The notes: a model not told the origin generated them from the letters alone. A DNA stretch of 35,166 nucleotides from an uncultured Gammaproteobacteria bacterium (GCA_946885735.1 CAMPGW010000022.1:1-35166); one strand, 5' to 3'; positions 17,439 through 25,647 are shown, counted from the first letter of the stretch. Made by a program: numbers and translations.

Positions 17439-18127
17439 CGCCGCCGCGCGTGCTGCTGGCCGGCGCCACCGGCCTGGTCGGCGATCGCGCGCTGCGGCGG
17501 CTGCTGGACACGCCCTCGTTCCAGGGCCAGGTGCTGGCGCCGGTTCGACGACCGCTATCGCTGGCGCACCCACGGCTGCAGGCACCGGTGCTCGACTTCA
17601 GCCTGGGCGACGAGGATTTCGCCGCGGCCTTCGATGCTGCGGCGCCCGGGCCGATCGACGTGTTCGCCTGTTGCCTGGGGACCACGCTCAAGGCGGCCGG
17701 CTCGCGCGAAGCCTTCATCGCGGTGGACCGCGAGCTCGTGCTGCGCTTGTCGCGGCTGGCGCGGACGCACGGCGCCCGCCACGCGATCCTGGTCAGTTCG
17801 GTGGGGGCAAGCCGGCAGTCGGGCAACTTCTACCTGCGGGTGAAGGGCGAGGTCGAGGACGCGCTCGAGTCCGCAGGCTATGAACGGGTGGACCTCCTGC
17901 GCCCAGGCCTGCTGTTGGGGCCGCGCGCCGAGCGCCGTCCGGCCGAGGCCCTGATGCGGCGGCTCGCGCCGGCGGCCAACCTGCTGATGCACGGGCGGCT
18001 GAAACCCTATCGCGCCATCCAGGCCGACCGGGTCGCACAGGCGCTGGTGGCGCTGGTGTCCCGGCAGGAACCCGGCATCTTCGTCCACGGCCACGGCGAC
18101 ATCATCGCCGCCGCGGCGGGGGATTGA
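17429..18127 (+). CDS. NAD(P)H-binding Rossmann-fold protein (atypical SDR)
   Basis: 232 residues with a GTG start at 17429, inside the end of the GST gene and in another frame, with GAAGG 9 nt upstream. The nucleotide-binding fingerprint GATGLVGDRALRRLL is at about residues 12-26. HAILVSSVGASRQSGNFYLRVKGEVEDAL (about 114-142) supplies the SS and Y-x-x-x-K-like elements of the atypical SDR/HTATIP2 (TIP30-like) group. The pattern LRPGLLLGPR and the closing VAQALVALV are typical of that group. No substrate can be named. The 10-base overlap with the GST gene indicates translational coupling, so the two may act in the same process. Confidence 0.85.
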   Translation: MGLTPPRVLLAGATGLVGDRALRRLLDTPSFQGQVLAPVRRPLSLAHPRLQAPVLDFSLGDEDFAAAFDAAAPGPIDVFACCLGTTLKAAGSREAFIAVDRELVLRLSRLARTHGARHAILVSSVGASRQSGNFYLRVKGEVEDALESAGYERVDLLRPGLLLGPRAERRPAEALMRRLAPAANLLMHGRLKPYRAIQADRVAQALVALVSRQEPGIFVHGHGDIIAAAAGD

Positions 18128-18132
18128 CGTGG

Positions 18133-18816
18133 CTACTTCAGCAAGGGTGCGAGTACCGGCCAGACGTGGTCGCGCAGCAGTGGCTGCGCTGCCGCCGTGG
18201 GATGCAGGTTGTCGGCCTGGAAGTTGGTGCGGCGCATCGCGATCGGCTCGAGGAAAAATGGCAGCAGGCCGGTGCGGTAGGTCCTGGCGAGGTCCTTGAA
18301 GTTGGCTTCGAAGCCTTGCGTGTAGGCCGGTCCGAAGTTCGGCGGCATGCGCATGCCCAGCAGCAGCACGCGGGCGCCAGCCTCTTGCGAGGCGCGCACG
18401 ATGCGCTCGAGGTTGGCGCGGGTCTGCGCCAGTGGCAGGCCCCGCAGCCCGTCGTTGGCGCCGAGTTCGACCACCACCACCGCCGGCCGGTGGCGCTTGA
18501 GTTCGCCGGCGATGCGGGCCGCGCCGCCGGCGGTGGTTTCGCCGCTGATGCTCGCGTTGACGACCTTCCATCCCGGGTGGGAAGCGGCCATGCGCCGCGC
18601 GGTGAGCGCCACCCAGCCCTGGTTCGAAGCCAGTCCGTAAGCCGCCGAGAGCGAATCGCCAAGCACCAGCACGGTGCGCGCGGGCGCCGGGCGGGCCGTG
18701 GCCTCTGGCACTGGCCCGGCGACGGCGGCGGCGGACACGATCAAGCCCAGCAAGGCCACCAGCGTCATGACGCCCCGTTGAAGGTGGCTGCGCCACCCTC
18801 CATATACGACATTCAT
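18133..18816 (-). CDS. tesA: Periplasmic SGNH/GDSL esterase-thioesterase I
   Basis: 227 residues from this start. An exported arylesterase/acyl-CoA thioesterase I/lysophospholipase L1 of the SGNH family. The N-terminal hydrophobic stretch at about 18-34 is a signal peptide. Active-site blocks are intact: Ser55 in VLGDSLSAAYG, Gly in NASISGETTAGG, Asn121 in LGANDGLRG, and Asp202/His205 in DNLHPTAAAQ. The ATG at 18816 has AGGAG 8 nt upstream; a shorter start at 18768 (MTLVALLG) gives a neater signal peptide but no good Shine-Dalgarno. It is divergent from ybbA with only 18 bp between start codons, the same order as tesA-ybbA-ybbP in E. coli, which supports the assignment. Confidence 0.93.
   Translation of the reverse strand: MNVVYGGWRSHLQRGVMTLVALLGLIVSAAAVAGPVPEATARPAPARTVLVLGDSLSAAYGLASNQGWVALTARRMAASHPGWKVVNASISGETTAGGAARIAGELKRHRPAVVVVELGANDGLRGLPLAQTRANLERIVRASQEAGARVLLLGMRMPPNFGPAYTQGFEANFKDLARTYRTGLLPFFLEPIAMRRTNFQADNLHPTAAAQPLLRDHVWPVLAPLLK
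18778..18808 (+). promoter_or_regulatory. Candidate ybbA promoter inside tesA
   Basis: TTGAAG (18778-18783) is a four-of-six -35. TATACG (18803-18808) or CATATA (18801-18806) is the possible -10 at 19 or 17 nt spacing. The ybbA transcript would begin near 18815. The site lies within the 5' end of tesA if tesA starts at 18816. Confidence 0.35.
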
Positions 18817-18818
18817 CC

Positions 18819-18829
18819 AGAAGGCTCCT
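18819..18829. promoter_or_regulatory. Back-to-back ribosome binding sites of ybbA and tesA
   Basis: AGAAGG (18819-18824, plus strand) serves the ybbA ATG at 18835 with a 10-nt spacer. CTCCT (18825-18829), read as AGGAG on the minus strand, serves the tesA ATG at 18816 with an 8-nt spacer. The two sites touch. Confidence 0.6.
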
Positions 18830-18834
18830 GATCC

Positions 18835-19557
18835 ATGACCGATAGCATTGCGGCAAGCCCGGCGCTTTCCAAGGGCGGGGCGGGGGAACTGGTCGCGCGC
18901 GGCCTCGGCAAGACGGTGCGTTTGCCCGACCATTCCCTGACCATCCTGGAGGACGTGAGTTTCAGCATCCGGCCCGGGGAAGCCGTCGCGGTGGTCGGCG
19001 CTTCAGGATCGGGCAAGTCCACCCTGCTTTCGCTGCTCGCCGGCCTGGACACTCCCAGCGTGGGCGACGTGAGCCTGGACGGAGCTTCGCTGTCGGCGCT
19101 GGACGAGGATGGCCGCGCGCGCCTGCGCGGCGAGAAGGTCGGCTTCGTCTTCCAGAGCTTCCAGCTGCTGCCGGCGCTGACCGCGCTGGAGAACGTGATG
19201 CTGCCGCTCGAACTGCGCGGCGACCGCCAACCCGCGGAGGCCGCGCGGCGGATCCTGCAGCGCGTCGGCTTGGGCGAACGCCTCGACCATTATCCGCGCC
19301 AGTTGTCCGGCGGCGAGCAGCAACGCGTCGCGCTGGCGCGTGCCTTCGTCACGGCGCCTTCACTCCTGTTCGCCGACGAGCCCACCGGCAACCTCGACAC
19401 CGACACCGGTCGCGCGGTCATCGACTTGCTGTTCGAACTCAATGCCCAGTCCGGAACGACCCTGGTGCTGGTGACGCACGACGAACGTCTGGCGGCGCGC
19501 TGCTCGCGCGTGCTGCGCCTGGCCGGCGGTCGCCTGGTCGACGGCGCGGCCGCATGA
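18835..19557 (+). CDS. ybbA: ABC transporter ATP-binding protein YbbA
   Basis: 240 residues, LolD/MacB-type ATPase that works with an FtsX-fold permease. All motifs are intact: Walker A GASGSGKST (about 60-68), Q-loop VFQSFQLLPALTALENV, signature LSGGEQQRVALARA, Walker B LLFADEPTGNLD and switch histidine VTHDE. Conserved linkage with ybbP downstream (31 bp) and divergent tesA matches E. coli. This ATPase family is proposed to power envelope lipid or lipoprotein transactions; the substrate is not established. AGAAGG 10 nt upstream supports the ATG at 18835. Confidence 0.95.
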   Translation: MTDSIAASPALSKGGAGELVARGLGKTVRLPDHSLTILEDVSFSIRPGEAVAVVGASGSGKSTLLSLLAGLDTPSVGDVSLDGASLSALDEDGRARLRGEKVGFVFQSFQLLPALTALENVMLPLELRGDRQPAEAARRILQRVGLGERLDHYPRQLSGGEQQRVALARAFVTAPSLLFADEPTGNLDTDTGRAVIDLLFELNAQSGTTLVLVTHDERLAARCSRVLRLAGGRLVDGAAA

Positions 19558-19588
19558 GGGCGGGTCGCGGGGACGCGGAGGCGTCGGC

Positions 19589-22096
19589 ATGAGGACCCTC
19601 GCACTGGCCTGGCGCCAGCTGCGCCGCGACGTCGCGGCGGGCGAGCTGCGCATCCTGTTCGCCGCGCTGGTGCTGGCGGTGATGGCGGTGACGGCCGTCG
19701 GCTTCCTGACCGACCGCGCCGAGCGCGCCCTCGCGCTGGAGGCCAACAAATTGCTCGGTGGCGACGCGGTCCTGCGTGCCGACGAGCCGGTGCCGGAGCA
19801 CCTGCTGCAACTGGCGCAAGCACCCGGGTTGCGGCACACGCGCACCACGGCCTTCGCCAGCATGATCAGCGCGGGCGAAGCCGTGCAACTGGGCGAAGTG
19901 CGTGCGATCGGCGAAGGTTTTCCGCTGCGCGGGACCTTCCTGATCCAGGCGGCCGAGGGCGGACCGGAGACGATCGCCGCCGCGGTGCCGCGGCCGGGCA
20001 CTGCCTGGATCAGCCGTGCCGGCGCCCAGGTCATGGGCGTGGGGGTCGGCGACCGCATCGGCGTGGGAACCCTGTCACTGACCGTCGCCGCGCTGGTAGT
20101 GCAGGAACCCGAGGCGTCGCTCAATTACCTCAATTCCGGCCCGAAGGTGTTCTTCAACCTGTCGCAACTGGGTGAAAGCGGACTGGTGCAGCCGGGAAGC
20201 CGCATCACCTACCGGCTGGTGGTCGCGGGTACGCCCACATCAGTCGAGGCATTCGTGGCGCGCACGCGTCCCTTGCTGGGGCGGGGGCAGCGCCTGGAGA
20301 CGGCGGCTGACGCGCGACCGGAGATCCGCTCCGCACTTGATCGCGCCGATCGCTTCCTCGGCCTGGCGGCGCTGGTCTCGGTCGTGCTCGCCGCGATCGC
20401 CGTTGCGATGGCGGCCCGCCGCCACGCGGCGCGGCATCTCGCCGGCAGCGCGGTGATGCGCTGCCTCGGCGCCAGCCAGCGCACGCTGGTGGGCATCCAC
20501 GTCGGCGAGTTGCTCTTCCTCGGACTGTTCGCCAGCACCGTCGGCGTGTTGCTGGCCTTGGGCCTTCAGGCGGCGGTGGGCGGTTACCTCGAGCAGGTGC
20601 TGCGCGTGGCCATTCCCGCGGCGTCCTGGCGTCCCGCGCTGGAAGGCCTCGGCGTCGGACTGACGGTACTGATGGCGTTCGGATTGCCGCCGGTGCTCGC
20701 GCTGCGGCGCGTGCCGGCGCTGCGCGTGTTGCGTCGCGATCTCGACGCCGGCGAGCCCAGCGCCTGGGTGGTCAGCATCCTCGGCCTGGCGGGCCTGGCC
20801 CTGCTGCTGTGGTGGAAGGCCGGCTCGGCCACGCTCGGCACGGCCATGCTCGGCGGCATCGCCGCGACGCTGGCCGTGCTCGGGCTGATCGCCTACGCGC
20901 TGGTCTGGCTGCTTCGGAGGGTGCGCACCCGCCTGCAAGGGCCATGGCGCTATGGCCTGGCCAACGTCAGCCGCCGCCCGGCGGCGAGCATCGCGCAGAT
21001 CGCATCGCTCGGGCTCGGCCTGATGGTGCTGATGCTGCTGACCTTCGTGCGCACCGACCTGCTGTCGCGCTGGCAGCAGGCGATGCCCGCCGATGCGCCC
21101 AACCGCTTCGTGATCAACGTGCAGCAGGACCAGGTGGCGCCGGTGACCCGCCAGCTCACCGCGCAGGGCGTGCGCGACCCGCTGCTGTTCCCGATGGTGC
21201 GCGCGCGCCTGGTGTCCATGAACGGCAAGCAGGTGACCGGACGCGATTTCGCAGCGCGCGGCGGTCGTGCCCGGCGCCTGGCCGAGCGGGAATTCAACCT
21301 GAGCTTCGGCAAGGGCATCGGCGACGACAACGAGGTCGTCGCGGGCCGCTTCTGGTCCACGCAGGCGCCGCCGCGCGCGGCCGAGATCTCAGTCGAGCAG
21401 GAGTTCGCCGAGTCGCTGGGCTGGAAGGTCGGCGACCGCGTCGGCTTCGACATCGCCGGCCAGGTCTTCGAGGCCACGATCACCAGCCTGCGCCGGGTCG
21501 AATGGGAAAGCTTCCGGCCGAATTTCTTCGTCGTCGCCTCGCCGGGTGCGCTCGACGGCTATCCGGCCAGCTACATCGGCGGCGTGCACGTGCCCAAGGT
21601 GCGTGCGCCGACGCTGACCCGCGACCTGGTGCGCGCCTTCCCGAACCTGACCGTGATCGACGTGGACGCCGTGCTCGACCAGGTCCGCGGCACCGTGGAC
21701 CAGGTTTCGCGGGTGGTCGAGGCGATCTTCTACTTCTCGCTGGCGGCCGGCGTGCTGGTGCTGCTGGCCTCGGTGAGCGCCTCGCAGGACGAGCGCCTGC
21801 GCGAGGCGGCGATCATGCGCGTGCTCGGCGGTACGCGCCGCCAGCTGCTACTCGCGCAGGCGAGCGAGTTCACGGCGATCGGGCTGCTGACGGGACTGGT
21901 GGCAGCGATCGCGGCGACGGTGCTGGCAGGCGTGGTGGCGCGCGAAGTGTTCGACTTGCCCTTCACCGCCGATTGGCGCCTGGTGGCGACCAGCACGACC
22001 CTGGGCGTCGTCGCCTCAGTCGCCGCGGGCATGCTGGCGACGCGGCGGGTGCTGTCGGCGCCGCCGACCGTCACCCTGCGCGAGTTGCAGGACTAG
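19589..22096 (+). CDS. ybbP: FtsX-like ABC permease YbbP
   Basis: 835 residues, the length of YbbP-type permeases. An N-terminal membrane helix (about 19-38) is followed by a large periplasmic domain (about 40-250). Two FtsX-type membrane blocks lie near 265-480 (LGLAALVSVVLAAIAVAMAARRHA, then several helices) and 710-825 (IFYFSLAAGVLVLLASVSASQDERLREAAIMRVLGGTRRQLL), with a second extracytoplasmic domain between. The duplicated FtsX plan and the neighbouring ybbA ATPase mark it as the membrane half of the YbbA-YbbP exporter-like complex. GGAGG at 19577-19581 is 7 nt before the ATG. It converges on DUF456 with a 3-bp gap and no terminator. Confidence 0.94.
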   Translation: MRTLALAWRQLRRDVAAGELRILFAALVLAVMAVTAVGFLTDRAERALALEANKLLGGDAVLRADEPVPEHLLQLAQAPGLRHTRTTAFASMISAGEAVQLGEVRAIGEGFPLRGTFLIQAAEGGPETIAAAVPRPGTAWISRAGAQVMGVGVGDRIGVGTLSLTVAALVVQEPEASLNYLNSGPKVFFNLSQLGESGLVQPGSRITYRLVVAGTPTSVEAFVARTRPLLGRGQRLETAADARPEIRSALDRADRFLGLAALVSVVLAAIAVAMAARRHAARHLAGSAVMRCLGASQRTLVGIHVGELLFLGLFASTVGVLLALGLQAAVGGYLEQVLRVAIPAASWRPALEGLGVGLTVLMAFGLPPVLALRRVPALRVLRRDLDAGEPSAWVVSILGLAGLALLLWWKAGSATLGTAMLGGIAATLAVLGLIAYALVWLLRRVRTRLQGPWRYGLANVSRRPAASIAQIASLGLGLMVLMLLTFVRTDLLSRWQQAMPADAPNRFVINVQQDQVAPVTRQLTAQGVRDPLLFPMVRARLVSMNGKQVTGRDFAARGGRARRLAEREFNLSFGKGIGDDNEVVAGRFWSTQAPPRAAEISVEQEFAESLGWKVGDRVGFDIAGQVFEATITSLRRVEWESFRPNFFVVASPGALDGYPASYIGGVHVPKVRAPTLTRDLVRAFPNLTVIDVDAVLDQVRGTVDQVSRVVEAIFYFSLAAGVLVLLASVSASQDERLREAAIMRVLGGTRRQLLLAQASEFTAIGLLTGLVAAIAATVLAGVVAREVFDLPFTADWRLVATSTTLGVVASVAAGMLATRRVLSAPPTVTLRELQD

Positions 22097-22099
22097 GCT

Positions 22100-22591
22100 T
22101 CAGGAGACGACCAGGGCAAAGACGAAGATCCCGAGCATGGTGAAGGCGAGCGCCAGCTTGAGCGCGGTGCCGAGCGCCAGCCCGATCCAGGTGCCGAAGC
22201 CGACCTTCGATGCGGCGTGCAGGCGCTTGCCCTCGATCAGCTCGCCGGCGACGGCGCCGATGAAGGGCCCGAGGATCAGCCCCGGCAGCGAGAACACGAT
22301 GCCGCCGACCAGGGTGCCGATCGCCGCGCCGAACATCGCGGTCTTGCCGGCGCCGACCCGCTTGGCGCCGAGCGTGGTCGCCAGGATGTCCACGCCGATC
22401 GACAACAGCGTCAGCACACCCAGCAGACCGAGGGTCCAGCCGCCGATGCGATCGAAGCCATCGGCCCAGGCCGCCAGGAACATGCCCGCGAACATCAATG
22501 GCAGGCCGGGCAGGGCGGGGAGGATCGTGCCGGCCAGGCCCACGAGGATCAGCAGGCCGGCGATGACGTACCAGAGCAGTTGGGTGTCCAT
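22100..22591 (-). CDS. DUF456 family small membrane protein
   Basis: 163 residues, strongly hydrophobic. There are about four or five membrane segments, with the glycine-rich DUF456 hallmarks AGTILPALPGLPLMFAGMFLAAW near residues 20-42 and LPGLILGPFIGAVAGELIEGK near 101-121. The function of this family is not known. An ATG at 22591 starts MDTQLLWYVIAGLL. TAAGCT lies 6 nt upstream of it (22603-22598), resembling the leaderless pattern of other genes here, but the hexamer is weak. No partner gene is evident; it converges on ybbP. Confidence 0.9.
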   Translation of the reverse strand: MDTQLLWYVIAGLLILVGLAGTILPALPGLPLMFAGMFLAAWADGFDRIGGWTLGLLGVLTLLSIGVDILATTLGAKRVGAGKTAMFGAAIGTLVGGIVFSLPGLILGPFIGAVAGELIEGKRLHAASKVGFGTWIGLALGTALKLALAFTMLGIFVFALVVS

Positions 22592-22597
22592 GCCTGA

Positions 22598-22603
22598 AGC
22601 TTA
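22598..22603 (-). promoter_or_regulatory. Weak -10-like TAAGCT before DUF456
   Basis: On the minus strand TAAGCT is followed by six bases (TCAGGC) and the ATG. It fits TANNNT with the same spacing as the other leaderless candidates, but only three consensus positions match. Confidence 0.3.
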
Positions 22604-22637
22604 CGTCATCGCCGCCGCGCGGCCTTGACGCCCGCTG

Positions 22638-22665
22638 AAAAAAAAGGGCCCGCCGAAGCGGGCCC
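22638..22665 (-). terminator. Intrinsic terminator of the aspzincin protease gene
   Basis: On the minus strand a perfect 8-bp stem GGGCCCGC/GCGGGCCC closed by a TTCG tetraloop is followed by eight T residues (22645-22638). It lies 22 bp after the protease stop codon. This is a textbook rho-independent terminator. Confidence 0.96.
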
Positions 22666-22687
22666 CAGCCATGCGCGGACGCGTGGC

Positions 22688-23806
22688 TCAGTTCTGGCTC
22701 GGGGTGTTCTCTGCGAAGTACTCGTGGCTGTCGGCGTTGGTGACCGCCTTGTTGGGGTCGCTGATGGCCAGGCTCTTGGCGCCGGACTGGCCATAGACCA
22801 CGTCGTCGGTGCCTGCCACGGCGTTGAAGTGGCTCATCTCGTGCACCAGCGTGCCCGCCTTGGAGTCGGTGCCGGTCAGCGGCGCGCTCCAGAAGGCGCG
22901 GCAGACGAAGATTTCGTACGGCCGGGTCGGGTACACGTAGGCGTAGTAGCTCTGGTTGCAGCCGCAGTTGATCTTGATCTGGTTGTTGCTCTGGTCCATG
23001 GCCGCGTCGATGTCGACGAAGTTCTGCTGCACGGTGCCGTAGCGGCTGCTGCTGTAGGCGCCGAACCAGGTGGTATAGCGCGGGCCGGTGGCGCCGCCGT
23101 TGAGGTAGCCCTTCGCGTTCTCGGTGTAGTTGCGCGCCGCGCCGACGGCGGACAGCAACGTGTTGATCTGCGTCGAGCTGCAGCCGACGAAGCTCAGTCC
23201 GCCGGAGGTGCCGCCGCCGCTGCCGGGCTTGCCCTTGCCGCTGGTCTTGCCGCCCTTGAGTGCGGAAAGCGAGTTGTCCGCATCCACCCACAGCGACAGC
23301 GTCGCCGAGCGCAGCTGCGCCATGCGACCCATGGCGTCGGTGACCTTGCGGCCCGTCCTCGAGCTGGCGCCCTGCAGGAAGGCGTTGAAGGTCACGCTGT
23401 ACTCGCCGGTCTTCGACAGGTCGTAGGCCGCGCCGAGGTCCACGCTGAAGCGCTTGGTCTCATAGGGCTCGAAGGTGACGAGGTCGGCCTCGGTCGGCGC
23501 GGAGCGCTTGACCTGGGCGCCGAGATACTCGGCCTTCTCGCCGTTGCGGTAGACCTTGAAGAGATTGCTCTCGCCGGCGGCCGAGGGCAGCTGCCAGTAG
23601 GGCACGCGCAGGACTTCCGCGCTGTTGTTGGTGATCTTGAACTCGACCACGCCGAGGAAGGCCTGGGCCCGGCTGGAGTCGGCAACCATGCTGATGGCCA
23701 GCGGGTTGCGAAGGGTCGGTACGTGGCCCTGGCGCGCGGCGAAGGCGGTGCCGGTAGCGGCGACGAGGGCGGTGGCTAGCACCAGATTGCGGACGGAACG
23801 CGACAT
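22688..23806 (-). CDS. Secreted aspzincin metalloprotease (M35, deuterolysin/peptidyl-Lys endopeptidase-like)
   Basis: 372 residues. A signal peptide ends near residue 24 (GTAFA). An N-terminal beta-rich domain at about 30-180 precedes a glycine/lysine-rich linker (184-203) and the catalytic domain (205-372). The zinc site is HEMSH (322-326), with the third ligand Asp335 in GTDDVVYG, the GT-x-D-x-x-YG mark of aspzincins. Cys209, Cys281, Cys283 and Cys302 could form disulfides. Relatives with the GTxDxxYG motif cleave at acyl-lysine bonds; that specificity is inferred. The N-terminal domain may act as a propeptide. GGGGAG 6 nt before the ATG fixes the start at 23806. It has its own strong terminator and is likely monocistronic. 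Confidence 0.93.
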   Translation of the reverse strand: MSRSVRNLVLATALVAATGTAFAARQGHVPTLRNPLAISMVADSSRAQAFLGVVEFKITNNSAEVLRVPYWQLPSAAGESNLFKVYRNGEKAEYLGAQVKRSAPTEADLVTFEPYETKRFSVDLGAAYDLSKTGEYSVTFNAFLQGASSRTGRKVTDAMGRMAQLRSATLSLWVDADNSLSALKGGKTSGKGKPGSGGGTSGGLSFVGCSSTQINTLLSAVGAARNYTENAKGYLNGGATGPRYTTWFGAYSSSRYGTVQQNFVDIDAAMDQSNNQIKINCGCNQSYYAYVYPTRPYEIFVCRAFWSAPLTGTDSKAGTLVHEMSHFNAVAGTDDVVYGQSGAKSLAISDPNKAVTNADSHEYFAENTPSQN

Positions 23807-23909
23807 GCAGACTCCCCGGAAATGGTTGGAAGGCCCGCACGGATGGCGGGTGCCCAACCCTAACCCAAGTGTGAGCTGGTTCGCATGTTGCAGCGCCACA
23901 TGGGGCCCT

Positions 23910-24308
23910 TCAGCCCTTGAAGTCGCGATGGCAGCTGTCGCAAGCCTTGTCGAGACTGGTGAGGGCGGCTGCAGCGGCCGCGCAATTGGCCGGCGGCGTC
24001 ATCAGCGCGGCGTCGGCGGCCCGGCGCAGGCCGGCGGCGTAACGCCCGAACTGTTCGACGGCCTGCAGGTCCGGGAATGCCGGCTCGATGTCGTTGGCGA
24101 CGAAGCGCAGGGTTTGCAGCCTGGGCGTCAGGTCGGTGGAGGCGCAGCGGCTCGCCTTGATGCTCTGGTCGATGGACTTCATCTGCTGGCCCATCAGCGC
24201 CATCACCGCATCGTGGTGCGAGGTGCCGCGATCGAGCGCATTCACGGCGATCAGCGTGCACATCGCGCCGACCGCCAGGCCGACCAGGAACAACACGAGG
24301 GATCGCAT
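23910..24308 (-). CDS. Cytochrome c' family protein
   Basis: 132 residues. An N-terminal hydrophobic segment (about 4-24, LVLFLVGLAVGAMCTLIAVNA) is a signal peptide or membrane anchor. The body is alanine-rich and helical, and the haem-binding motif CDSCH (123-127) is almost at the C-terminus. This is the layout of cytochrome c', a four-helix bundle with five-coordinate haem. Periplasmic location and gas (NO) binding or electron transfer are typical for the family; the role here is unknown. GGAGA lies just upstream of the ATG at 24308. Extra cysteines at about 55 and 110 could form a disulfide. Confidence 0.88.
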   Translation of the reverse strand: MRSLVLFLVGLAVGAMCTLIAVNALDRGTSHHDAVMALMGQQMKSIDQSIKASRCASTDLTPRLQTLRFVANDIEPAFPDLQAVEQFGRYAAGLRRAADAALMTPPANCAAAAAALTSLDKACDSCHRDFKG

Positions 24309-24353
24309 GGGATTCTCCGGGGATGGAATGCCAAAAAGCGTAGCACGCGGTTT

Positions 24354-24770
24354 TCAGCGCAACAGGACGACCCGGCTGCGGTCCACGCGCACGCGCACGC
24401 CGGGCTTCGTGCCGGCGGCCAGCTGCCGCTGCGTGAGGATCAGTCGGCGGCCGTTGTCGAGCAGGACCACCAGGCGATAGCTGCGACTGCCACCGGTGTC
24501 CGCCGTAGCGGTGGTCGGTTTGCTCAGCACGCCGCCGACGACGCCACCCAGTACCGCACTTTGCGGCTTCGCGGTGGATGCGCCCGTGATCACGTCGATG
24601 CGCTCGATCCGGCCGCAGGTCGTGCAGGCCGCAGGTGCCGGCGCGGGGGACGGGCGCGCGGGTTCGGGCTGCGCGGGATCGGGCTCCGCGGCGGGTTGCC
24701 GAGGCGGCGTGGTGGTGCAGGCGGCGAGGGCAAGCAGGGCCAGCGCGGCCAGCAGACGGATCGACGGCAT
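24354..24770 (-). CDS. Glycine-zipper outer-membrane lipoprotein-like protein
   Basis: 138 residues from the ATG at 24770. The signal peptide ends with a lipobox LAAC followed by TTT, so the mature protein should be lipidated at that cysteine. A proline/alanine/glutamate-rich spacer follows, then CTTCGRIERIDVI, then a short glycine-zipper-like stretch SAVLGGVVGGVLS, and a C-terminal beta segment YRLVVLLDNGRRLILTQRQL. The CxxC-GxVxxI plus glycine zipper plan resembles SlyB/Pcp-type outer-membrane lipoproteins. A GTG nine codons upstream (24797) is an alternative start and would lengthen the n-region. No strong Shine-Dalgarno is seen for either start. The gene is divergent from tcdA. Confidence 0.8.
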   Translation of the reverse strand: MPSIRLLAALALLALAACTTTPPRQPAAEPDPAQPEPARPSPAPAPAACTTCGRIERIDVITGASTAKPQSAVLGGVVGGVLSKPTTATADTGGSRSYRLVVLLDNGRRLILTQRQLAAGTKPGVRVRVDRSRVVLLR

Positions 24771-24807
24771 GCGGATTGGTGCTCGCGGGATGTCCACCCC
24801 TAAGGTA

Positions 24808-24830
24808 GCGGCGGTTCGCTGAACCGCCGC
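24808..24830. promoter_or_regulatory. Perfect inverted repeat between the lipoprotein gene and tcdA
   Basis: A 10-bp perfect inverted repeat (GCGGCGGTTC, GCT, GAACCGCCGC) sits in the 82-bp divergent gap, where the -35 region of tcdA would lie. It could be an operator or an RNA hairpin of either leader; nothing in the sequence decides. Confidence 0.5.
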
Positions 24831-24840
24831 CAGTGGCCAC

Positions 24841-24846
24841 TACAAT
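24841..24846 (+). promoter_or_regulatory. -10-like hexamer TACAAT, predicted leaderless start of tcdA
   Basis: TACAAT matches five of six -10 positions and is followed by six bases (GTCGCC) and the ATG at 24853. No Shine-Dalgarno is present. Confidence 0.55.
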
Positions 24847-24852
24847 GTCGCC

Positions 24853-25647
24853 ATGGATTCCTCCTTGAACGCACGTTTCGCCGGCGTCGACCGGCTCTAC
24901 GGCCGCGGTAGCGTCGCCCGACTGCAGCAGCGGCATGTTTGCGTCGTGGGGCTGGGCGGCGTCGGTTCCTGGGCGGTCGAAGCCCTGGCCCGCAGCGGCG
25001 TGGGGCGAATGACGCTGGTGGATGCCGATGAGGTCTGCCTGTCCAACACCAACCGCCAGTTGCATGCGCTCGAAGGCCAGTACGGTCGCGGCAAGGCCGA
25101 GGTGCTGGCCGAACGCTGCCGGGCGATCAATCCTGCGCTGGCGGTCGAGGTCGTGCCGCAGTTCCTGCTGCCCTCCAACCTGGCGGAGCTGCTCGATCGC
25201 GGCTACGACCTGGTGCTCGATGCCTGCGACAGTTTTCGCAGCAAGGTCGAGCTGATCGCCTGGTGCCGACGCCGCAAGCTGCCTCTCGTCGTGGTCGGTT
25301 CGGCCGGCGGGCGGACCGACCCGACCCAGGTGCGCCTGCGCGACCTTTCCCGCACCGAGCACGACGCCCTGCTGGCGCTGGTGCGCAAGAAGCTGCGGGC
25401 GGAGTTCAACTTCCCGAAGAACAAGGACCGCTACTTCGGCGTGCCCGCGGTGTACTCGCTGGAGAACGTGCGTTACCCGCAGGCCGATGGCAGCGTCTGC
25501 GGGACGCGGCCGGCGCTGGGTCCCGACGCGGCACTCAAGCTCGACTGCGGCGCCGGCCTCGGCGCCGCCACCCACGTGACGGGCGCGTTCGCCTTCGCAG
25601 CGGTGGGCAAGGCGCTCGAACTGCTGCTGCGCGAACGCGCGGCCTGA
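24853..25647 (+). CDS. tcdA: tRNA threonylcarbamoyladenosine dehydratase
   Basis: 264 residues, the length of TcdA (YgdL/CsdL). This E1-like ThiF/MoeB-family enzyme uses ATP to cyclise t6A37 of tRNA to ct6A. The ATP-binding loop is VVGLGGVGSWAVEALARSG (about 31-49), followed by the family signatures LVDADEVCLSNTNRQLHA (about 55-72) and DACDSFRSKVELIAWC (about 123-138). TcdA lacks the zinc-binding CxxC pairs of MoeB and ThiF, and none are seen here. The partner sulfur-acceptor CsdE/CsdA genes are not nearby. The ATG follows a -10-like TACAAT by 6 nt with no Shine-Dalgarno. The stop abuts the tatD stop of the opposite strand without a gap. Confidence 0.95.
   Translation: MDSSLNARFAGVDRLYGRGSVARLQQRHVCVVGLGGVGSWAVEALARSGVGRMTLVDADEVCLSNTNRQLHALEGQYGRGKAEVLAERCRAINPALAVEVVPQFLLPSNLAELLDRGYDLVLDACDSFRSKVELIAWCRRRKLPLVVVGSAGGRTDPTQVRLRDLSRTEHDALLALVRKKLRAEFNFPKNKDRYFGVPAVYSLENVRYPQADGSVCGTRPALGPDAALKLDCGAGLGAATHVTGAFAFAAVGKALELLLRERAA

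Noticed and set aside
23860..25575. 571-residue minus-strand open frame across cytochrome c', lipoprotein and tcdA
   Set aside because: It spans three recognised genes in other frames and has no family features.
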